A stretch of 64,000 bases of DNA. It comes from Zhengitettix transpicula. Its lineage: Eukaryota; Arthropoda; Insecta; Orthoptera; Tetrigidae. The translations under genes and the position numbers were made by a program. This document shows positions 25,341 through 38,249 of the stretch, in pieces. The notes below the pieces were generated by a model that did not search any database, was not told the origin of the DNA, and saw nothing but the letters and a program-made list of their open reading frames with translations. Positions within the stretch are counted from its first letter, which is position 1, and the number at the start of each line of letters is the position of its first letter. The stretch covers positions 52,107,895 to 52,171,894 of the forward strand of contig CM073590.1 of assembly GCA_037074705.1 (NCBI GenBank), read 5' to 3'.

Positions 25341-26459
25341 ATGAAAACAAAATTTAAAAATAACAACAATAACCAACCTGGAAACAGTTTCTCTCAGAGG
25401 TTGGTGAGCCAAAATACTTTTAAGATATTTCTCAACAAAAAATTATATACATTAGTACATTGCACTATGCCATGTCATATTTTTTACTCACCTATATTAT
25501 CTTACACTCTCAGATGTTACACTTACAGATATTCAGTACACACAGATTTTCAGTACTCTACATTAGTTACGTATTAAGGTGCGATGCGATGTATTTCGCT
25601 GGATTTAATAATTATCAATCAAAATACAATATGGCGCTGGAACTAAAGAGGACCGGAGTTTGAAAATTAATGTGCGGAAAATCTTAAGGTTATTATTGGA
25701 ATTATATTCCTCGAATTGGTAACATTTGAAGTTTCAAAGTAGGATGAGTACGAATTTGTAGGAGACTAGTGTGAAATTGTATTTATGTAGGCCTAAGACA
25801 ATTCATTCGCCCTATGTGCAAGAACTTAATTTTCCTTGTACCGTCATATGGCAGCATTTTAAAACTATACTAGCCAGTCGGATAAGATTTATTTAGAGTA
25901 AGATAGTTAATACATTTTCATGTTACTTATAACTTGAAAAATCAGTTTTGTCTGTTAATTAGGGAGCGTTCTCTACAGCATATTTTATATTTAAATCCGT
26001 ATAATTTTTAATCTAATGTTGTGACTGTTAGTGTCGAAGTTACGAAAGCTATGCATAATTTTTGTGCGAATACTGTGTGCAGCATACGTAACACCTTTCG
26101 AGTTTTGTCTGTTGGGAAAGCCTAAAACAGTTACTCTTTATATTTGTATAGTCTCGTTCTGGTTTCATTGCCGACGACTTAGTCGTTATGCTTAACTGAG
26201 AACAAAGGTTGACTTACATGATTTCCACTTTCAATTTATTTGTCGTCCTTTTTATGACGCTATGGAGGCTATGATTATTCAATATCTGAAATAGTCGAGC
26301 GTGGATTACTGACACAATTTATGATCTGATGTATTCAAACACTTTTACTATCTAAAACCGACATCTTTGTAAATAAATTTATACTCGAAAAAGTTTAATT
26401 CTATAAATAGTGGAATAGTTTATGCGCAATTGCTGAGCACAACATTTCATAACTCGATA

Positions 26460-26770
26460 AGGTAAATATATTATCGGGGCAAGGCCGTACTTTATTGACC
26501 AAATGAATGGTTAGATTCGATAAGGCGTCGGAATTTTCGGAAATCCAGAGGTCCGCTCAGCCCCCAGGGAAGGAGCCCCACGAGAACTCCTGGAATGCAT
26601 TTTAAGGCGACAGAGAGCGGATCGCGCGACACGAGGAATTCAATTGGATGCTGCACACGACGAGAATGTATAAAACTTCAACAGAGGCCCGGGTGCTCTC
26701 ATGTATATTCATACTCGGCACAGTAGATCAATAAACACAATTCGATCGCAATCTACTTCTGTGCTGCTAC
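26460..26770. promoter_or_regulatory. GC-elevated island in KLF intron, candidate regulatory
   Basis: A compact, non-repetitive, GC-rich block (for example GGCGACAGAGAGCGGATCGC) with no open frame of note. It contrasts with its flanks. A TATAAAACTTC near 26669 and later AATAAACACAATTCG could suggest a small transcript, but this is weak. Confidence 0.3.
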
Positions 26771-27740
26771 CAAACGACCAAAAAAATCGGCAATCTTTAA
26801 TAGTATATTTGTGTTATGATATATAACAAATTTTTAATAGTTGTTGGTGTTCTTATCTATTACTGACTTATTATTCTTTACCGTCAGATGATATGTTTTA
26901 TTCTGTAATCTTATGCAATTCACCGCACTTCTATCAAAAACTCTGTGAGTAATAAACCTATAAATAAATCATATTAGAAACGATCTGATCCCGCTGAAAA
27001 TAAAATATTCTAGGCGTATTCCATGTAATGAGCCAGAGTTCACTGAACCATTATTCTTTTATTCGTGATATATCAACGTAACACTGATTTATGCTTTATA
27101 TTTTTTACAATAAACTTTCGTCCTTTTTTAAAATAACACGGTTTTCATCTGAAAAGACAGCGTACATTTTAACGCTATGCTAAGAATTATTTGTGAATGT
27201 TTTATTGTTAATTTCCAAACTGTCGTCAGTCATATCAATTACTATAATGTGTTTTCTCTACTTCGCCATACGTGCACTTCTCATACTTAATTATCTGATT
27301 TACATACTCGGAACGCCTTCCGTTTTTATATTCCACTGAACCGTTTGATATCGTGTTTTAATTCATGGAAGGACTCTGCTACTAATGTTTTTCGTCTCAT
27401 GTTTTGAATTTTGTATGAGTCGTACCCTAATCGAAATTTTCTGAACTTTTTTTTATCATTTCTTTTCTTTCCTGATTTCATCTTTGAAAGTACCCTAAAC
27501 CGCTATTGCAACACATTTCTATTAGCCTTCTCCGGTTTCTTCTTTCAGCCTTTTCAACCGAGCAAATATCACGTTAAATATAATTACTTAACGAAAAAGT
27601 TAAATTCATAAAATCTAATTCTGAAGGGAGAGGGCAGTAGTAATTTCTTAAATATATCAAGTGTGTGTAGATAAATTTGTGGGTAAAACCGCCAAAAACA
27701 GACATTTGAAAAATAATTTTATTAATTAATTATTATATTG

Positions 27741-27775
27741 CGACGTGTTTCGGCCTTATGTGGACCCTCTTTAGG
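27741..27775 (-). ncRNA. Hammerhead-like motif b
   Basis: The minus strand reads CCTAAAGAGGGTCC, then a loop and GGCCGAAACACGTCG. Order and boxes match the hammerhead-like pattern with an altered first box; the CGAAAC...GTC part is well kept. Probably a remnant of a Penelope-like element terminus. Confidence 0.4.
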
Positions 27776-28042
27776 CAAAAATAATTAAAAGTAGATAAAC
27801 TTAGTACAAATTTACTTAAAAATTAACGGTTAATAAAATATGTAGTTTTAAATATCACATAATGTTTTTACATTAATTGTGTTAGGATCATTTTTAATGT
27901 GTAACATTTCAAAAATTAGTCTTCACTGATAATTGTTTTGTATATCTAAAATACGAAAATTGTCACCTTTGATCTGTTAATATTATCTAAAATATATAAT
28001 GCAGTTTTTTTTACAAATACGAGACAATATTTTTATTTATTT

Positions 28043-28077
28043 ACAACGTTTCGGTACGTGTTTGTACCATAATTAGG
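28043..28077 (-). ncRNA. Hammerhead-like motif c
   Basis: The minus strand reads CCTAATTATGGTAC, a loop, then GTACCGAAACGTTG. A 5-bp helix (GGTAC/GTACC) separates a CTGATGA-like box, mutated to CTAATTA, from CGAAACGTT. Only 0.3 kb from motif b and in the same orientation. Confidence 0.45.
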
Positions 28078-29123
28078 TCTTTCCTGCGCAGAAATTGTAC
28101 AAAATAAATTTGTATTATCAAGAAGCCAATGTATTTATAAAAGTTGTTTAACAAAAAAATATTATACTATTAACACAATGAAACTAAAAAAACTCATCTA
28201 AATATGCTAAATGTTAAAAACTAAATATGAAAAATATTTAATATAAACAGAAGTAAAAATACAGTCTTTATCTAAAATATGTTTTGATAAAGCCGAAAGT
28301 CTTTTCTCGCGTTAATTTTACATTTTATTTATGCTCTTTGATTCTAGTTTCCTCCGTTGTTTTAGTATGTCCCACAATAATTAATTCAAAAATTGCTTTT
28401 TTTAAATGTCTGGTCCTGGATGTTTCAAATTTAATCTTTCTTAGCTTGTGTTTAATAACAGCTATGATTCTAGACCAGTAATGTTTGGTGCATTTGTTTT
28501 TTTATGTGAAGCGTTCTGTTTGTCGTAAATTAAAACGATTTCTCGAAGGAAAGCGCGTGAGATTTATTAACGATTGATTTTTAGAGAGATGGCCACGGGT
28601 GAGCCCCTTTGAGTTAGGCAGTGTTGGTTTCGGGAGTCTGGAGTGCAGCCTAGCGGTCAGAGTTACGACCCGGCCACATCAAGACCTTAATAAAGCGCCC
28701 TTGTCCTTAGCTTCCTTATTAAACTCACTCACTTAATATCCCGGATATAACTTACGGTCTTGCTTTATGTAAGTGTGCATATTGCTGTTCACTACAGCGG
28801 TGCAGGGGTCTCCATGATACATACTCTTAACTTTCAGGCGAATTACTCACGCGCTTCTTAATCGTTACACTGCAAAGTACGCTCGGAAACTTGAAATCCT
28901 AATAAAATATAGAAGTTGTCTTGTTTCTTTCGCAAGCGTTAATGTGTTTCAATAAAGTAAACTTTAACCTTACATATTTTATCCAGCCAAGATCCATTTT
29001 ACTGATCGTTTGCCGTTTATAACAAGTACGCATTCCAATGGATTTTCAATAGCCGTGCCGAACTGTAAAAATGATATTTAAGAAGATATTTCAATAAATT
29101 CTCCTTTTAACTTTTTTTTGCAA

Positions 29124-29148
29124 TTATATATATATATATATATATATT
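29124..29148. repeat. (TA)n microsatellite
   Basis: An uninterrupted run of TA dinucleotides. Confidence 0.9.
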
Positions 29149-29221
29149 CTGACATATAAGATAACTTATAAATAATCGACAGCGTTTTGAAGTCAGAAAA
29201 ATATATTTAATAAAGATTACA

Positions 29222-29256
29222 GTACGTTTCGTCGCTAATTTGCGACCTTTTCAAGC
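29222..29256 (-). ncRNA. Hammerhead-like motif d
   Basis: The minus strand reads CTTGAAAAGGTCGC, a loop, then GCGACGAAACGTACTG. The 5-bp helix GTCGC/GCGAC is intact and CGAAACGT is kept; the first box is degraded. It is the third motif within 1.5 kb on the same strand. Confidence 0.4.
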
Positions 29257-31857
29257 ATGACGTTTTACTTTACAAAACCTGACAAAAAAATAATTAAAAT
29301 AAATTTTTATGAAAGATTTGCAGATAACATATAATAAACAAATTTTGATAGTCAGAGTCGGTCTTTTCTGACTCTTGTGGCCGAAATATAGAATTTAAAC
29401 GTGAATAACCAGTAAAAACTCGCTTACTTTATTGAGTGCGGTTTACAAAGGAAACAATTTAAAATTATGAAAATGTATAAAGCAAAGTTTCATAATTTTT
29501 TCCAATTTATTAATGTCATTTTTATACTGATAGTCGTTTTACATGATCTAATAATATTTTATATTGATAGATATTTTGTATGATATTATGACACTGCATG
29601 CATGATTTGATACTATCTCACTGTATAGTTATAGACGAAATACTCATCTACAGAAACAAGTTGTACGAATAATTACGCGTTCCAAATATAATGATCACTG
29701 TAGGCCATTATTTGTTTATTTTAATATACTTACCGTGATTAATCAGAATTATTTATAAATTCTTGATAACTATTGAGATGAACTTAGGTAATTTGATCAT
29801 CTCCACATCCATAACTGTGCCACCAGATTTACTTATATTGTGACACCTAATGCAATATTAAGTAAGACAAAACTGTTTTCATTTAATTTCAATCGAGCTG
29901 TTTAAGGTATTCCGTAAGGATGCCCATTCCGTATGATTAAATGTGTTCAAAATCTCAATTAAAGATGTTTAGTTGTAAATCCATTCTATTCATTAAATGA
30001 TTTTTTTTTCAGAGTAACCCAAAATTGGAATTTTAACTATGTACTATCAGTATTTTTTATTACTTGACGCTGAATTCCGAGTTTTTGACAATATAAATTG
30101 ATGGATTGGTTGATATTCATATTAATACGAATAGTACGTATCTTCGCAAAAGTGCACTAATACTTTCTCGCATTACAACTTTCACATATGTATAAACCTT
30201 AGAGTTTCAGCGTTATAATTATTTATATAGTTTCATTTCTTCCTTGATATGTAAATAATTTTTTTAAAATTTTATTTGCTATATCTCTTGTAGACCTGTT
30301 ACTTCTTCACAAGTTACAAAGGGCCCAAAATAGTCTCTTGCCACAATAAAGATACTTTTTAGTACATGTCATTCCAGTTTCTAGAAATTGCAATAAGACG
30401 ATATGTTTTTATAGCGGTAATTGGTTAAAGCTGCATTGTAAACGTTGATACGACGACAAAGTATAAATTTACGACTGACGCTTAGCTTCCATATCAACCA
30501 TCGTATTTTATATTATCAAGATTTACGTCGGTCATAATCGGCAAAGAATATCGCGTAGGTGCCTAGGCCTGGTTCCGGTACTGTCGTCAACATCGTCTTA
30601 AAAAAATTATCGTATGTAAGAATTAAACAACAAGATAACATAAGATCAAGTTCCAAATCGTATTAATTAATGGTTCCATTCATGATAATTATACTGAATT
30701 ATAGCGCATACCTACCGCATATTAAAGCTTTATTTTTAAGTATTTAATTTTGCGTCATATTGTCTTAAGTGCGGTCACTATAATAACTACAACCAAATTT
30801 GTGAGAAACTATTGATACAAATTTTGACTACATTACGTTTCGTAGATACCCCAATTTAATCTGTATAACTTTCTGGAAACAAAACTTAATAGCTCCAAGA
30901 TGCCAGATTAATTAATCGAGTGCTCATCTTCCAGATTATTAAGAGACATTTAAATAGTAACATGACACTAATGAACCTGCAGAACAAGAGAGCTTCCCGT
31001 CGTCCGATACTCATCCATTACCTCATTGATATAGTTGAACTATATTTTGTCGGCAAAACAGACCCACCGTTCGTCGTTTGTTACCATATACTTATGTTTG
31101 TAGGTTGTAAGAAAATAAATTTAAATGTATCTGTTTCTCGAGACCAGCAACTATAGCGACACAATATTTTAACCAAATTTAAATGATACGTTTTTAATTT
31201 GTTTTAAATACAAAAAAAAATATCAACTGAATTATAATACGTCTCTGTTAAAAGTATACTAATTAGATTAATAAATAGCCAAATAACACATAATGAAGTG
31301 ATGATATAAATAGCACACAACATTTCTGCAATCTTTGTTGTTTTCGTCGGGTGATTAAAAACGCAAGGTGACATACTCAAAAGACTTTCGAGTTCGTGAC
31401 TTCACCTGTATTCTGCGGTTATGTCGTTCTTACGGGTCTTACGTTTTTAATCACCTAGTGAATGCAAAAAATTGCAGGAACGTTGTGAGCTGTTTATATG
31501 ATAATTTCATTTTGTCAGTTATTTACCTAATTAGTATATACAAGAAAATATGTATGTAAATATTAGTTTATTATAAACCAAAATAAATTTTAAAATAATT
31601 GGAAGACCTTTTCTATGCTAACCATATAAACCAATAACCAAACAACAGGCCTCAAAAACTGTATGCATAATACATCATTTGATCGTTATCCACTGTTGTT
31701 ATAAATAATATTATTTATATTTGTTATTATATATTATTTATTAACATTGTTAAAAATCACATTTCCTGAGATAATACATTAATTCTGGTATAAACTATAT
31801 AAAACAAAAAATATTCCTCAAATCAGTCAGTTTACTAAAACTCACATTAAAATCACA

Positions 31858-31892
31858 GAAGCTTTCGGCTCCTTAAGCCATAATCATCTGTA
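31858..31892 (-). ncRNA. Hammerhead-like motif e (in Penelope-like element)
   Basis: The minus strand reads CAGATGATTATGGCT, a short loop, then AGCCGAAAGCTTCTG. GGCT/AGCC forms the helix. It differs from the canonical CUGAUGA box at one base and keeps GAAA. It sits next to the left inverted block of the Penelope-like element, downstream of the GIY-YIG remnant in sense orientation. Confidence 0.5.
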
Positions 31893-32285
31893 ACATACTA
31901 TATAAATAACCAGCTTAGACATTAGGACAACCATTGCATTATCTCAATCAATTTTCTATTTTTGTTACATACCTGCGATCTAAACACAAAACTTTGTACG
32001 TCATGCTGCCATATTAACATATTTTCCAACTTTATATCTTAAATATGATTTAAAAAACACATTAAAATATTATTATACGATTTTCCTTCTGAATTTAATA
32101 CCTTTAAATTATAATTAGTTTGTTTATATTATCATCTTAAATCTATTTCTTCTTTTGTTTTTTATTTAACTAATTAAAATAATTCCAAATTTCACTTATT
32201 TTGCTTAATGCACAGTTCATATCGCTGTAAATGAAAATTCCTTCAAGTAAACCTCTCTTATACCTACAATCTTCTGTTTGTTAAA

Positions 32286-32458
32286 TGTTACAGTTTTTCC
32301 CAATCAATACCATGCCCAGAATCTTTCAAGTGAAGAGATAGGTCATTATTTGTTTTTGACGTTTGTTTACTTTGATGGAAATACTATTTTTTAAAGCTCA
32401 TCCTTGTCAGTCCTATATATAATTTTTCACAATCCTTATATTCTAACTTTTGTGTTTT
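32286..32458 (-). pseudogene. GIY-YIG endonuclease domain remnant of a Penelope-like element
   Basis: Translation of the minus strand from about 32456 gives LEYKDCEKLYIGLTRMSFKK, a stop codon, then KTNNDLSLHLKDSGHGIDWE in the same frame. This matches the start of the GIY-YIG nuclease fold as found in Penelope-like retroelements (Y-x-C-x-x-C-like segment, YIG-T, then SFK and a downstream H-x-x-x-x-G-H region). There is at least one in-frame stop (after MSFKK) and another after WEKL, so it cannot encode a working enzyme. The normal role would be second-strand or target cleavage in retrotransposition. Confidence 0.75.
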
Positions 32459-32599
32459 TAATGTGAGTTTTTAATAAACTGACTTATTTGAGGACTATTT
32501 TTGTTTTGTTTTATATAGCTTATACCAGAATTAATGTATCATTTCAGGAAATGTGTTTTGAACAAATTTAACAATATAGGAGTATATTATTTATAATAA

Positions 32600-33230
32600 C
32601 GTTTGTATAACGATCAAATGATGTATTATGCGTAGAATATATTTTCCAGTAGAGAATAGCTGTTTCCACGATTCCTTACAACGCACATATCCCGCACAGA
32701 GACACGAGACGACATTAATTCCTCCCCTGACGGATGTGAACCCGCAACATTGTGTACAGCTGCGCAAACCTACAGAACACAGAGTCTCGCATTTTATTTG
32801 CAGCAAACTATTTAAAATTTATTATCCAATTTTATATATTTATAGTCTTTGTAGTCTACCGAGTTTTTTATTTGCAGTACTTAGTTTTTGTTTCAATTTT
32901 GCACTCCGAGACGCTTCTCAGTATTGGATCGTTTATTCTTTAGGATGAAGATTAGTGCTGAAACGACGGTCTGGAATATTGATCCGGACGACAGCGGGTC
33001 ATCCATTCTCGTCACGTAGCCAACACTGGGGGGTTGTCCCGCCGATCGCAGGCCTGCATCCGTCTTAATGTCCGCCGCTCCTTCCCAAGGGAACAATATC
33101 CCCGCCTGACTCACGGTGTGATTCGCCGCCTTTATTTGTCTCTTCGTCCGCCGCGGAAACGTTCAACACTTTGCACATTTTTTTTTAAGGAAGCATGGTG
33201 GCCCAAAAGACGCGTGTAATGCTGCGTAAA
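32600..33230. promoter_or_regulatory. GC-elevated island in KLF intron
   Basis: A block with strongly raised GC content, especially 32960-33175 (for example TCCGCCGCTCCTTCCCAAGG and CGTCCGCCGCGGAAACG). There are short frames on both strands (at most 106 codons) without recognised domains and no repeat ends. It is a candidate enhancer or conserved element by position and composition. Confidence 0.35.
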
Positions 33231-34357
33231 AATTAATCATTTGCACATGTTTCCTGCAAATTAGAAATTGATGTGGCATATTGTATGAATTTTGTCAAAT
33301 TGATTGAAAATTTGTACAATTTTAAAGTAATATTGTCATAAAAAATCTGAGATATGACTGGCTAAACCAAATCTTACGTCTTATTCTTGTCCCAAATTTT
33401 TCAACTTACGATTAAAATCACAATAGTACTACTATGATTTGTTTTTCCACGAACATGGCATTATATTACCTTCGGAATACTTTTCACATGAAATATGCAG
33501 AACACGCACTAATTATACCATTTTACTCTTTCTTGTAGTGTTTTACCATCGCCTTCTATATTCCAATGCTAATGTTCCTTATTGATTCAACCGATTTTTG
33601 GTGCCAGTTTCCCACCTCTAGGCCAATCGTTCGCCAATTGTCTGTTGGCTCTTTACAGAGGTGGACTGGGTTACCAGAACCTCAAAAGAAAGAAATGTGG
33701 GTCGCACGCGTTAATGGAGGTGTTGACATTTGGTGAGACGTAATTGTACAACTCCCCTACTCCACATAGCCTCATGAAATCTTTTCAATAAGCAATCTTC
33801 TAATATATCCTTTAAAATATTTTCTTTGTTTTCAAAAGTCATAACTATGGACTTTATTTGTTGTAATTTTCTTACCTTTTCGCTGAAACTTGAAATTTTA
33901 TTCATAGAACATTGGATTAGTAGCTTCTATAACTTCTTCGTATGGCTTCTACAAGTATCGTTTGATATTACAGTCTATAATATTTTGCAGGACCGAAAAA
34001 TTTCTGGAATATGTTAATCTCATTTATACTACAACAATGGTCGTCTGTTAAGAATAATATTACTAAAACCACATTCGTACAGGCAAACGTAAAATGGAGA
34101 AACAAAAACTAAGAAAATTTAAAAGTAGCGGACATTATAATGAGTATTTGCTTATTTTTAAAACGGCGAAAAATTAAGTATTAAGTTTTCCACTGTTTGA
34201 TAAAGACGACAATCCGCGTCGGAACTTGTGACAATTTCTTAGTTTTTGTTTGTCCATTTTAAGTTTGTCTGTAAGAATGCAGTTTTTAGTATTATTACAA
34301 GAACCAAATTTACCATAAATAAACAAATACACGGCCTTATATCACAAAATAATGTTT

Positions 34358-34526
34358 GCTAACAAAACATTAAATAAAAGACGATACGGCCTCGATTGAG
34401 TACCTCTTCAGGTTTAATAATTTTAAATATAAATCATGCAAAACAATCTAGAGGCAAGGTTCTGCAGCATTGCCTGTTCTAACCGATATAGAGGACGAAA
34501 CGTGGCTTATTTAATGTTTTGTTAAT
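34358..34526. repeat. Inverted repeat with hammerhead-like motif f
   Basis: Arms at 34358-34391 and 34492-34526 are complementary (GTTTTGTTAAT versus GCTAACAAAAC, with TTATTTAATG versus CATTAAATAA). The plus-strand side carries GAGGACGAAACGTGG near 34491-34505 and the minus-strand side a mutated copy (GCCGTATCGTC). The arrangement repeats the inverted-terminus pattern of the Penelope-like remnant at 31741-32571, and the middle resembles 4610-4800. Confidence 0.55.
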
Positions 34527-34787
34527 AAATATAAGTTTTTGACGTAAGGTCGTGAATTCGTTAATTTATATTATTGTTGTGAATGTCAAACATATTTACT
34601 GTTTGTTTACATAATTGTAAAGACAACAAATAATTAAACCAACCAGGAAGGTTGAATAAATAATACTCCATCAATGTCTGTAGGCACGTTTATCTACATT
34701 AAAAATATATTTTATTTATTTCTAATTTCCTGGTCAGAAATAATAAATTGTACGGTACCAGATTTTTTTTTATATTTAAATTATTTT

Positions 34788-34946
34788 TAGAGTAACAGGC
34801 TACATAAGGGTAATACACGTGGTGGTAACTCCCCTTTAATAGTATAGGAAGGGATTTGAAAGGGGGGATGCGGAAGGATTGAGGAAGGTAGCCAAGGATT
34901 AACTAGGACCCCCCGAGCTATAGTTTCAGGATCCTATTATTTTTTT
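34788..34946 (-). repeat. GC-rich A-tailed dispersed repeat, copy B (fragment)
   Basis: The fragment runs from AACAGGCTACATAAGGGTAA to TTTCAGGATCCTATTA and covers only the 3' third of the repeat in sense (minus) orientation. It is followed directly by a T11-G9 run and then copy C. Confidence 0.85.
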
Positions 34947-35312
34947 TTTGGGGGGGGGTGACAGGCTACATGAGGGTAATCCACATGGTGGCAACTCCCC
35001 TTTAATAGCATAGGAAGGGATTTCAAAGGGGGATGCGGAAGGGTAGAGGAAGGTAGCCAAGGGTTAACTAGGGCCCCCGGGCTATGGTTTAAGGATCCTA
35101 CCCGGCAGTTCGCTTAAAAGTGATGAAGGGAAAACCCTGGAAAACCTGCATCAGGTAAGTCGCGCATTTGGTACTTGTCCCAATCCCTTCCGATGGCGGG
35201 AGAGGGGTTAGCTGTGGGGTTGCAGCTTTCCCCTCTCCGTGCTTGACCAGTTCAGGAGGCAGCTGGCCGATTATTCCAATAGGAATAGCGGACAACTCTT
35301 ACCGTATGCCCA
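34947..35312 (-). repeat. GC-rich A-tailed dispersed repeat, copy C
   Basis: Sense on the minus strand. The poly(A) appears as a T run at about 34947-34949 plus 34951 region followed by a G run, then ACAGGCTACATGAGGGTAAT, and the copy continues to ACTCTTACCGTATGCCCAA at 35312. The sense 5' part is missing, as expected for 5'-truncated retroposition. Tandem with copy B. Confidence 0.85.
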
Positions 35313-36059
35313 ATGATTAAATTAGTGATAACCGTCGGGGAATATACTAATTTAGCTTTCAGAGCTAGAAATAACTTTAATATTGCTCTGAAACTAAATC
35401 ATGACGGAATCATAATTTGCGGGCATTATTATATATTCTGAAAATATAGTTAAATTACGCTTTTGGGATATTCGTTTATGTTCTAATGTGTTGTGCGCGT
35501 TCATTTCAGTCCTTCCTTTTTTATCGATAAACTGGCCTGCTAAATAACTTTGTATCCGGAAGCGTGTTCTAGCATCGACCTGGAACGTACGCTAAATTAA
35601 ATTATTCGTTACCTAAATAATTAAGTTGTTGATCATCTCATTTTCAGGTTTCCCTTCACTTTTGTTGTAGGAGGATGTGAGCGCATCAGGTTGACACAAC
35701 ACATCATCAATTCTGAAACTGCGTTATTTTTTCGGTGCACACGCTCGTTTTTTTCAGCAATATTGATTTAATTGTAACTACGTAATGAGAGATATGTTTT
35801 ATATTTTTAAATTTATTTACCTGAAATTCTTATAGGAAGAAGTCATTAACACGTCTAGGCACCGTGAAGTTAATTAAGGCTTTTGACGAAATTAGTTTAA
35901 GTGCAAACTCGTATATCTACTCACAATTGTCTCCTTCCCAATTTCGCGAGCGTGCCCGTAACACAAAACACACGACAACACGCGCTGGATGAAGTAACTA
36001 TATTTACATGCATTTGTTTTGCAAGTCTGTTATGGTTCCTAGTACAGCAAAGTTAAAGT

Positions 36060-36510
36060 TAGAAAATACAGCTCAGTTCGTTTGTCATCACCGAGAGAAA
36101 ATGAGACTTCTCGTATGTTTGGGAAAACTTCATTAAAGCGCAATAAATGAGGCGGCACCTATGCCAGTTTGAATGAATGCCCAATTAAAAGAGAAGGAGT
36201 TTCGTTACAAATTAAGGTTCAGCGGAGGTGCTCTTAATAACGGAGAAGAGTAACAACACGCCTGGATACGGCATAACGGTAAACCTAATTACCAGCACCA
36301 CTGCAAGACGGAGACACGCTCGCAGTAGCGACGGAGAAAGGGTTAATTGAGACAAAAAGAGACTACTGCTTCTGCAATTAGCTAGCTGATAGCTCCTTGA
36401 GAAGCAATTATAGCGTAAACAACAGCCGTCTCCAGCACAGCGCTCGTGTACCCTTTAAAATTGTTCAGAGGCGTCGAGTCTGAAACCTTCTTCCGCAGCA
36501 CTTCACACAA
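36060..36510. promoter_or_regulatory. GC-elevated island, candidate enhancer 3.5 kb before exon B
   Basis: A non-repetitive block dense in homeodomain-type cores (CCAATTAAAAG, CCTAATTACC, GGTTAATTGAG, GCAATTAGCTAGC, GCAATTATAGCG). No frame above 60 codons is recorded. The spacing and density of such cores are like those of insect developmental enhancers; the function is inferred. Confidence 0.45.
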
Positions 36511-37721
36511 ACTTTTAAATTTCCCTCTGTCATATTTAAATTAGCTTAACGTCAATAGTAATTTTCAAGATCGTTTGAATTCTGAGATTAGATCGTTATG
36601 TCTGATAGAGCGGATACTGTGTGTCGTGGATTCGGTTATTAGTTCGTCGATGTAAACCAACGAAAGTTGAAAAGCCTGAAGTTCGAAGCAAATAACCTAT
36701 TGTAAAACCTGTGTCGGTAACGATTATGCAGTAGGCAGTATAGTCAATATAATTACAGGTTAACAGATCAAAAATTTCAGGAAATAAATGTAAATTTAAA
36801 ATTTTTTCAAGTGAATATTTTTTTGGGTCGTCTATGTAATAACGATGACCAGATTAATTTATTTCAAAGGATTGCTTAATTTCATAAATTAGTATGTTCC
36901 CATCGTCATAAAATATATAAAGTGACAGGGATGTAATATATATGTATCTGCTAAAACTTAGCGAGGAGGATTTAAATAACTTTTATTTTTGAGAAAAGGT
37001 ACGGAAATGAGCTGACCGAATAGGATTAGGTCGAAATAAAATCTAGTGCCGTCTCTTGTTCAGCCTCGAGAGGAAGGCTTCTAAGATAGAAAAGTAGGTA
37101 GGTCGATAACGTGGGGTTCTTGGTTTCTATAGCACCGTACAGAGACATGAACAGTCAGAAAGTGCTATCTAGTTAAATATATATTTTATTATCGAAACTG
37201 AGCAGTTAGCCCCGAGGATCCTTCACAATCGAAAGACGACAGCAGCAAGACTGCTTATTAAAGTGGCTTCAGAAGCTGAGAGAAACAAACACCTCCCAAG
37301 AGTAGAAGCTCTTTTTAGACGGCGAGGAACCAATCAGAAGTTCCAGATCAGCAGCACACGTGATCTGTAGTGGAGCCCAGCTAAACCGGTTAACACAAGA
37401 TTTCTACAGCGTCTGAACCGAAACTTAACGCAGGTTCACAATTGATGACGTGTTGTCTGAACCTGATACGCTGACATCCTCCTAGAGGAAACGCGAAGAG
37501 AAATTCTTATGAGTATACGGTATTAAACGAAATAACAACACAAATTAATAAAACAATATGACAGAGATCTGATTCCCTCAATCATTTTAATCCCTTACCT
37601 ATGCCAAAGATATATTTCATTTAAATAATATTTCAATACGAAAAACTCTCTTTGTTTTCTTTCTTGTAATTGTAACAATTCATCACACTAAACGCGTATA
37701 TACCTGCACTGATTTATAGGA

Positions 37722-37756
37722 ATTTCTTCGGTCGTTTAGTGGAGGCATCATCAGGG
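37722..37756 (-). ncRNA. Hammerhead-like motif i
   Basis: The minus strand reads CCTGATGATGCC, a loop, then GACCGAAGAAATTC. The CTGATGA box is canonical, but the helix between the boxes pairs poorly and the second box is CGAAG, so it may be coincidental. Confidence 0.25.
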
Positions 37757-38249
37757 CACCTCTGTTGATTCACCTTGGATTATTACATTACATGGCCAGT
37801 TCCCGAACTCAAATAACTCTTATATGTCCCCAGATGTATCTCTCACTGGACAAGTACACTCGTTTGTGATACTGAACTAATTTTTATATTAATTAATGGT
37901 GACGCTACTGCGTTTGTAGGAATATAGTTCTAAACAATGTCATAAAATAACAATGATAACATGATAAAGGCCAAACGTGACATCTCAGAGACCAAAACAT
38001 CAGCAAGAGCCTTTAGATTCAAACGCACGATTTCGATTAGGTCGTACGAAACCTTTCGATCATTGGATGGCCAATTTTGGTCTCCGTTGATCTGAATAAT
38101 TGACCATTTTTTATTCGGTGTTTAATTTGGCTAGTTAAACCGAATTGTAAAACAGCGGATTACTTAGTTAAGTTAATGAATAATCGGATGTATTTGTAAA
38201 TTCTTCTCACAAAATATTAGAGACGATATTCTTTCGCAGTTAAAAACTT

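Larger units (their letters stand above)
31741..32571 (-). mobile_element. Decayed Penelope-like retroelement with inverted terminal blocks
   Basis: A block at 31741-31852 and its complement at 32458-32571 match at roughly 90% over about 110 bp (shared pieces include ACATTAATTCTGGTATAA and AGTCAGTTTA). Between them, on the minus strand, is a GIY-YIG endonuclease remnant, and beside the left arm a hammerhead-like motif. Penelope-like elements carry a C-terminal GIY-YIG domain, and their terminal repeats can be inverted and contain hammerhead motifs (established for the class). The reverse transcriptase part is missing, so this is a 5'-truncated, dead copy. Confidence 0.75.
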
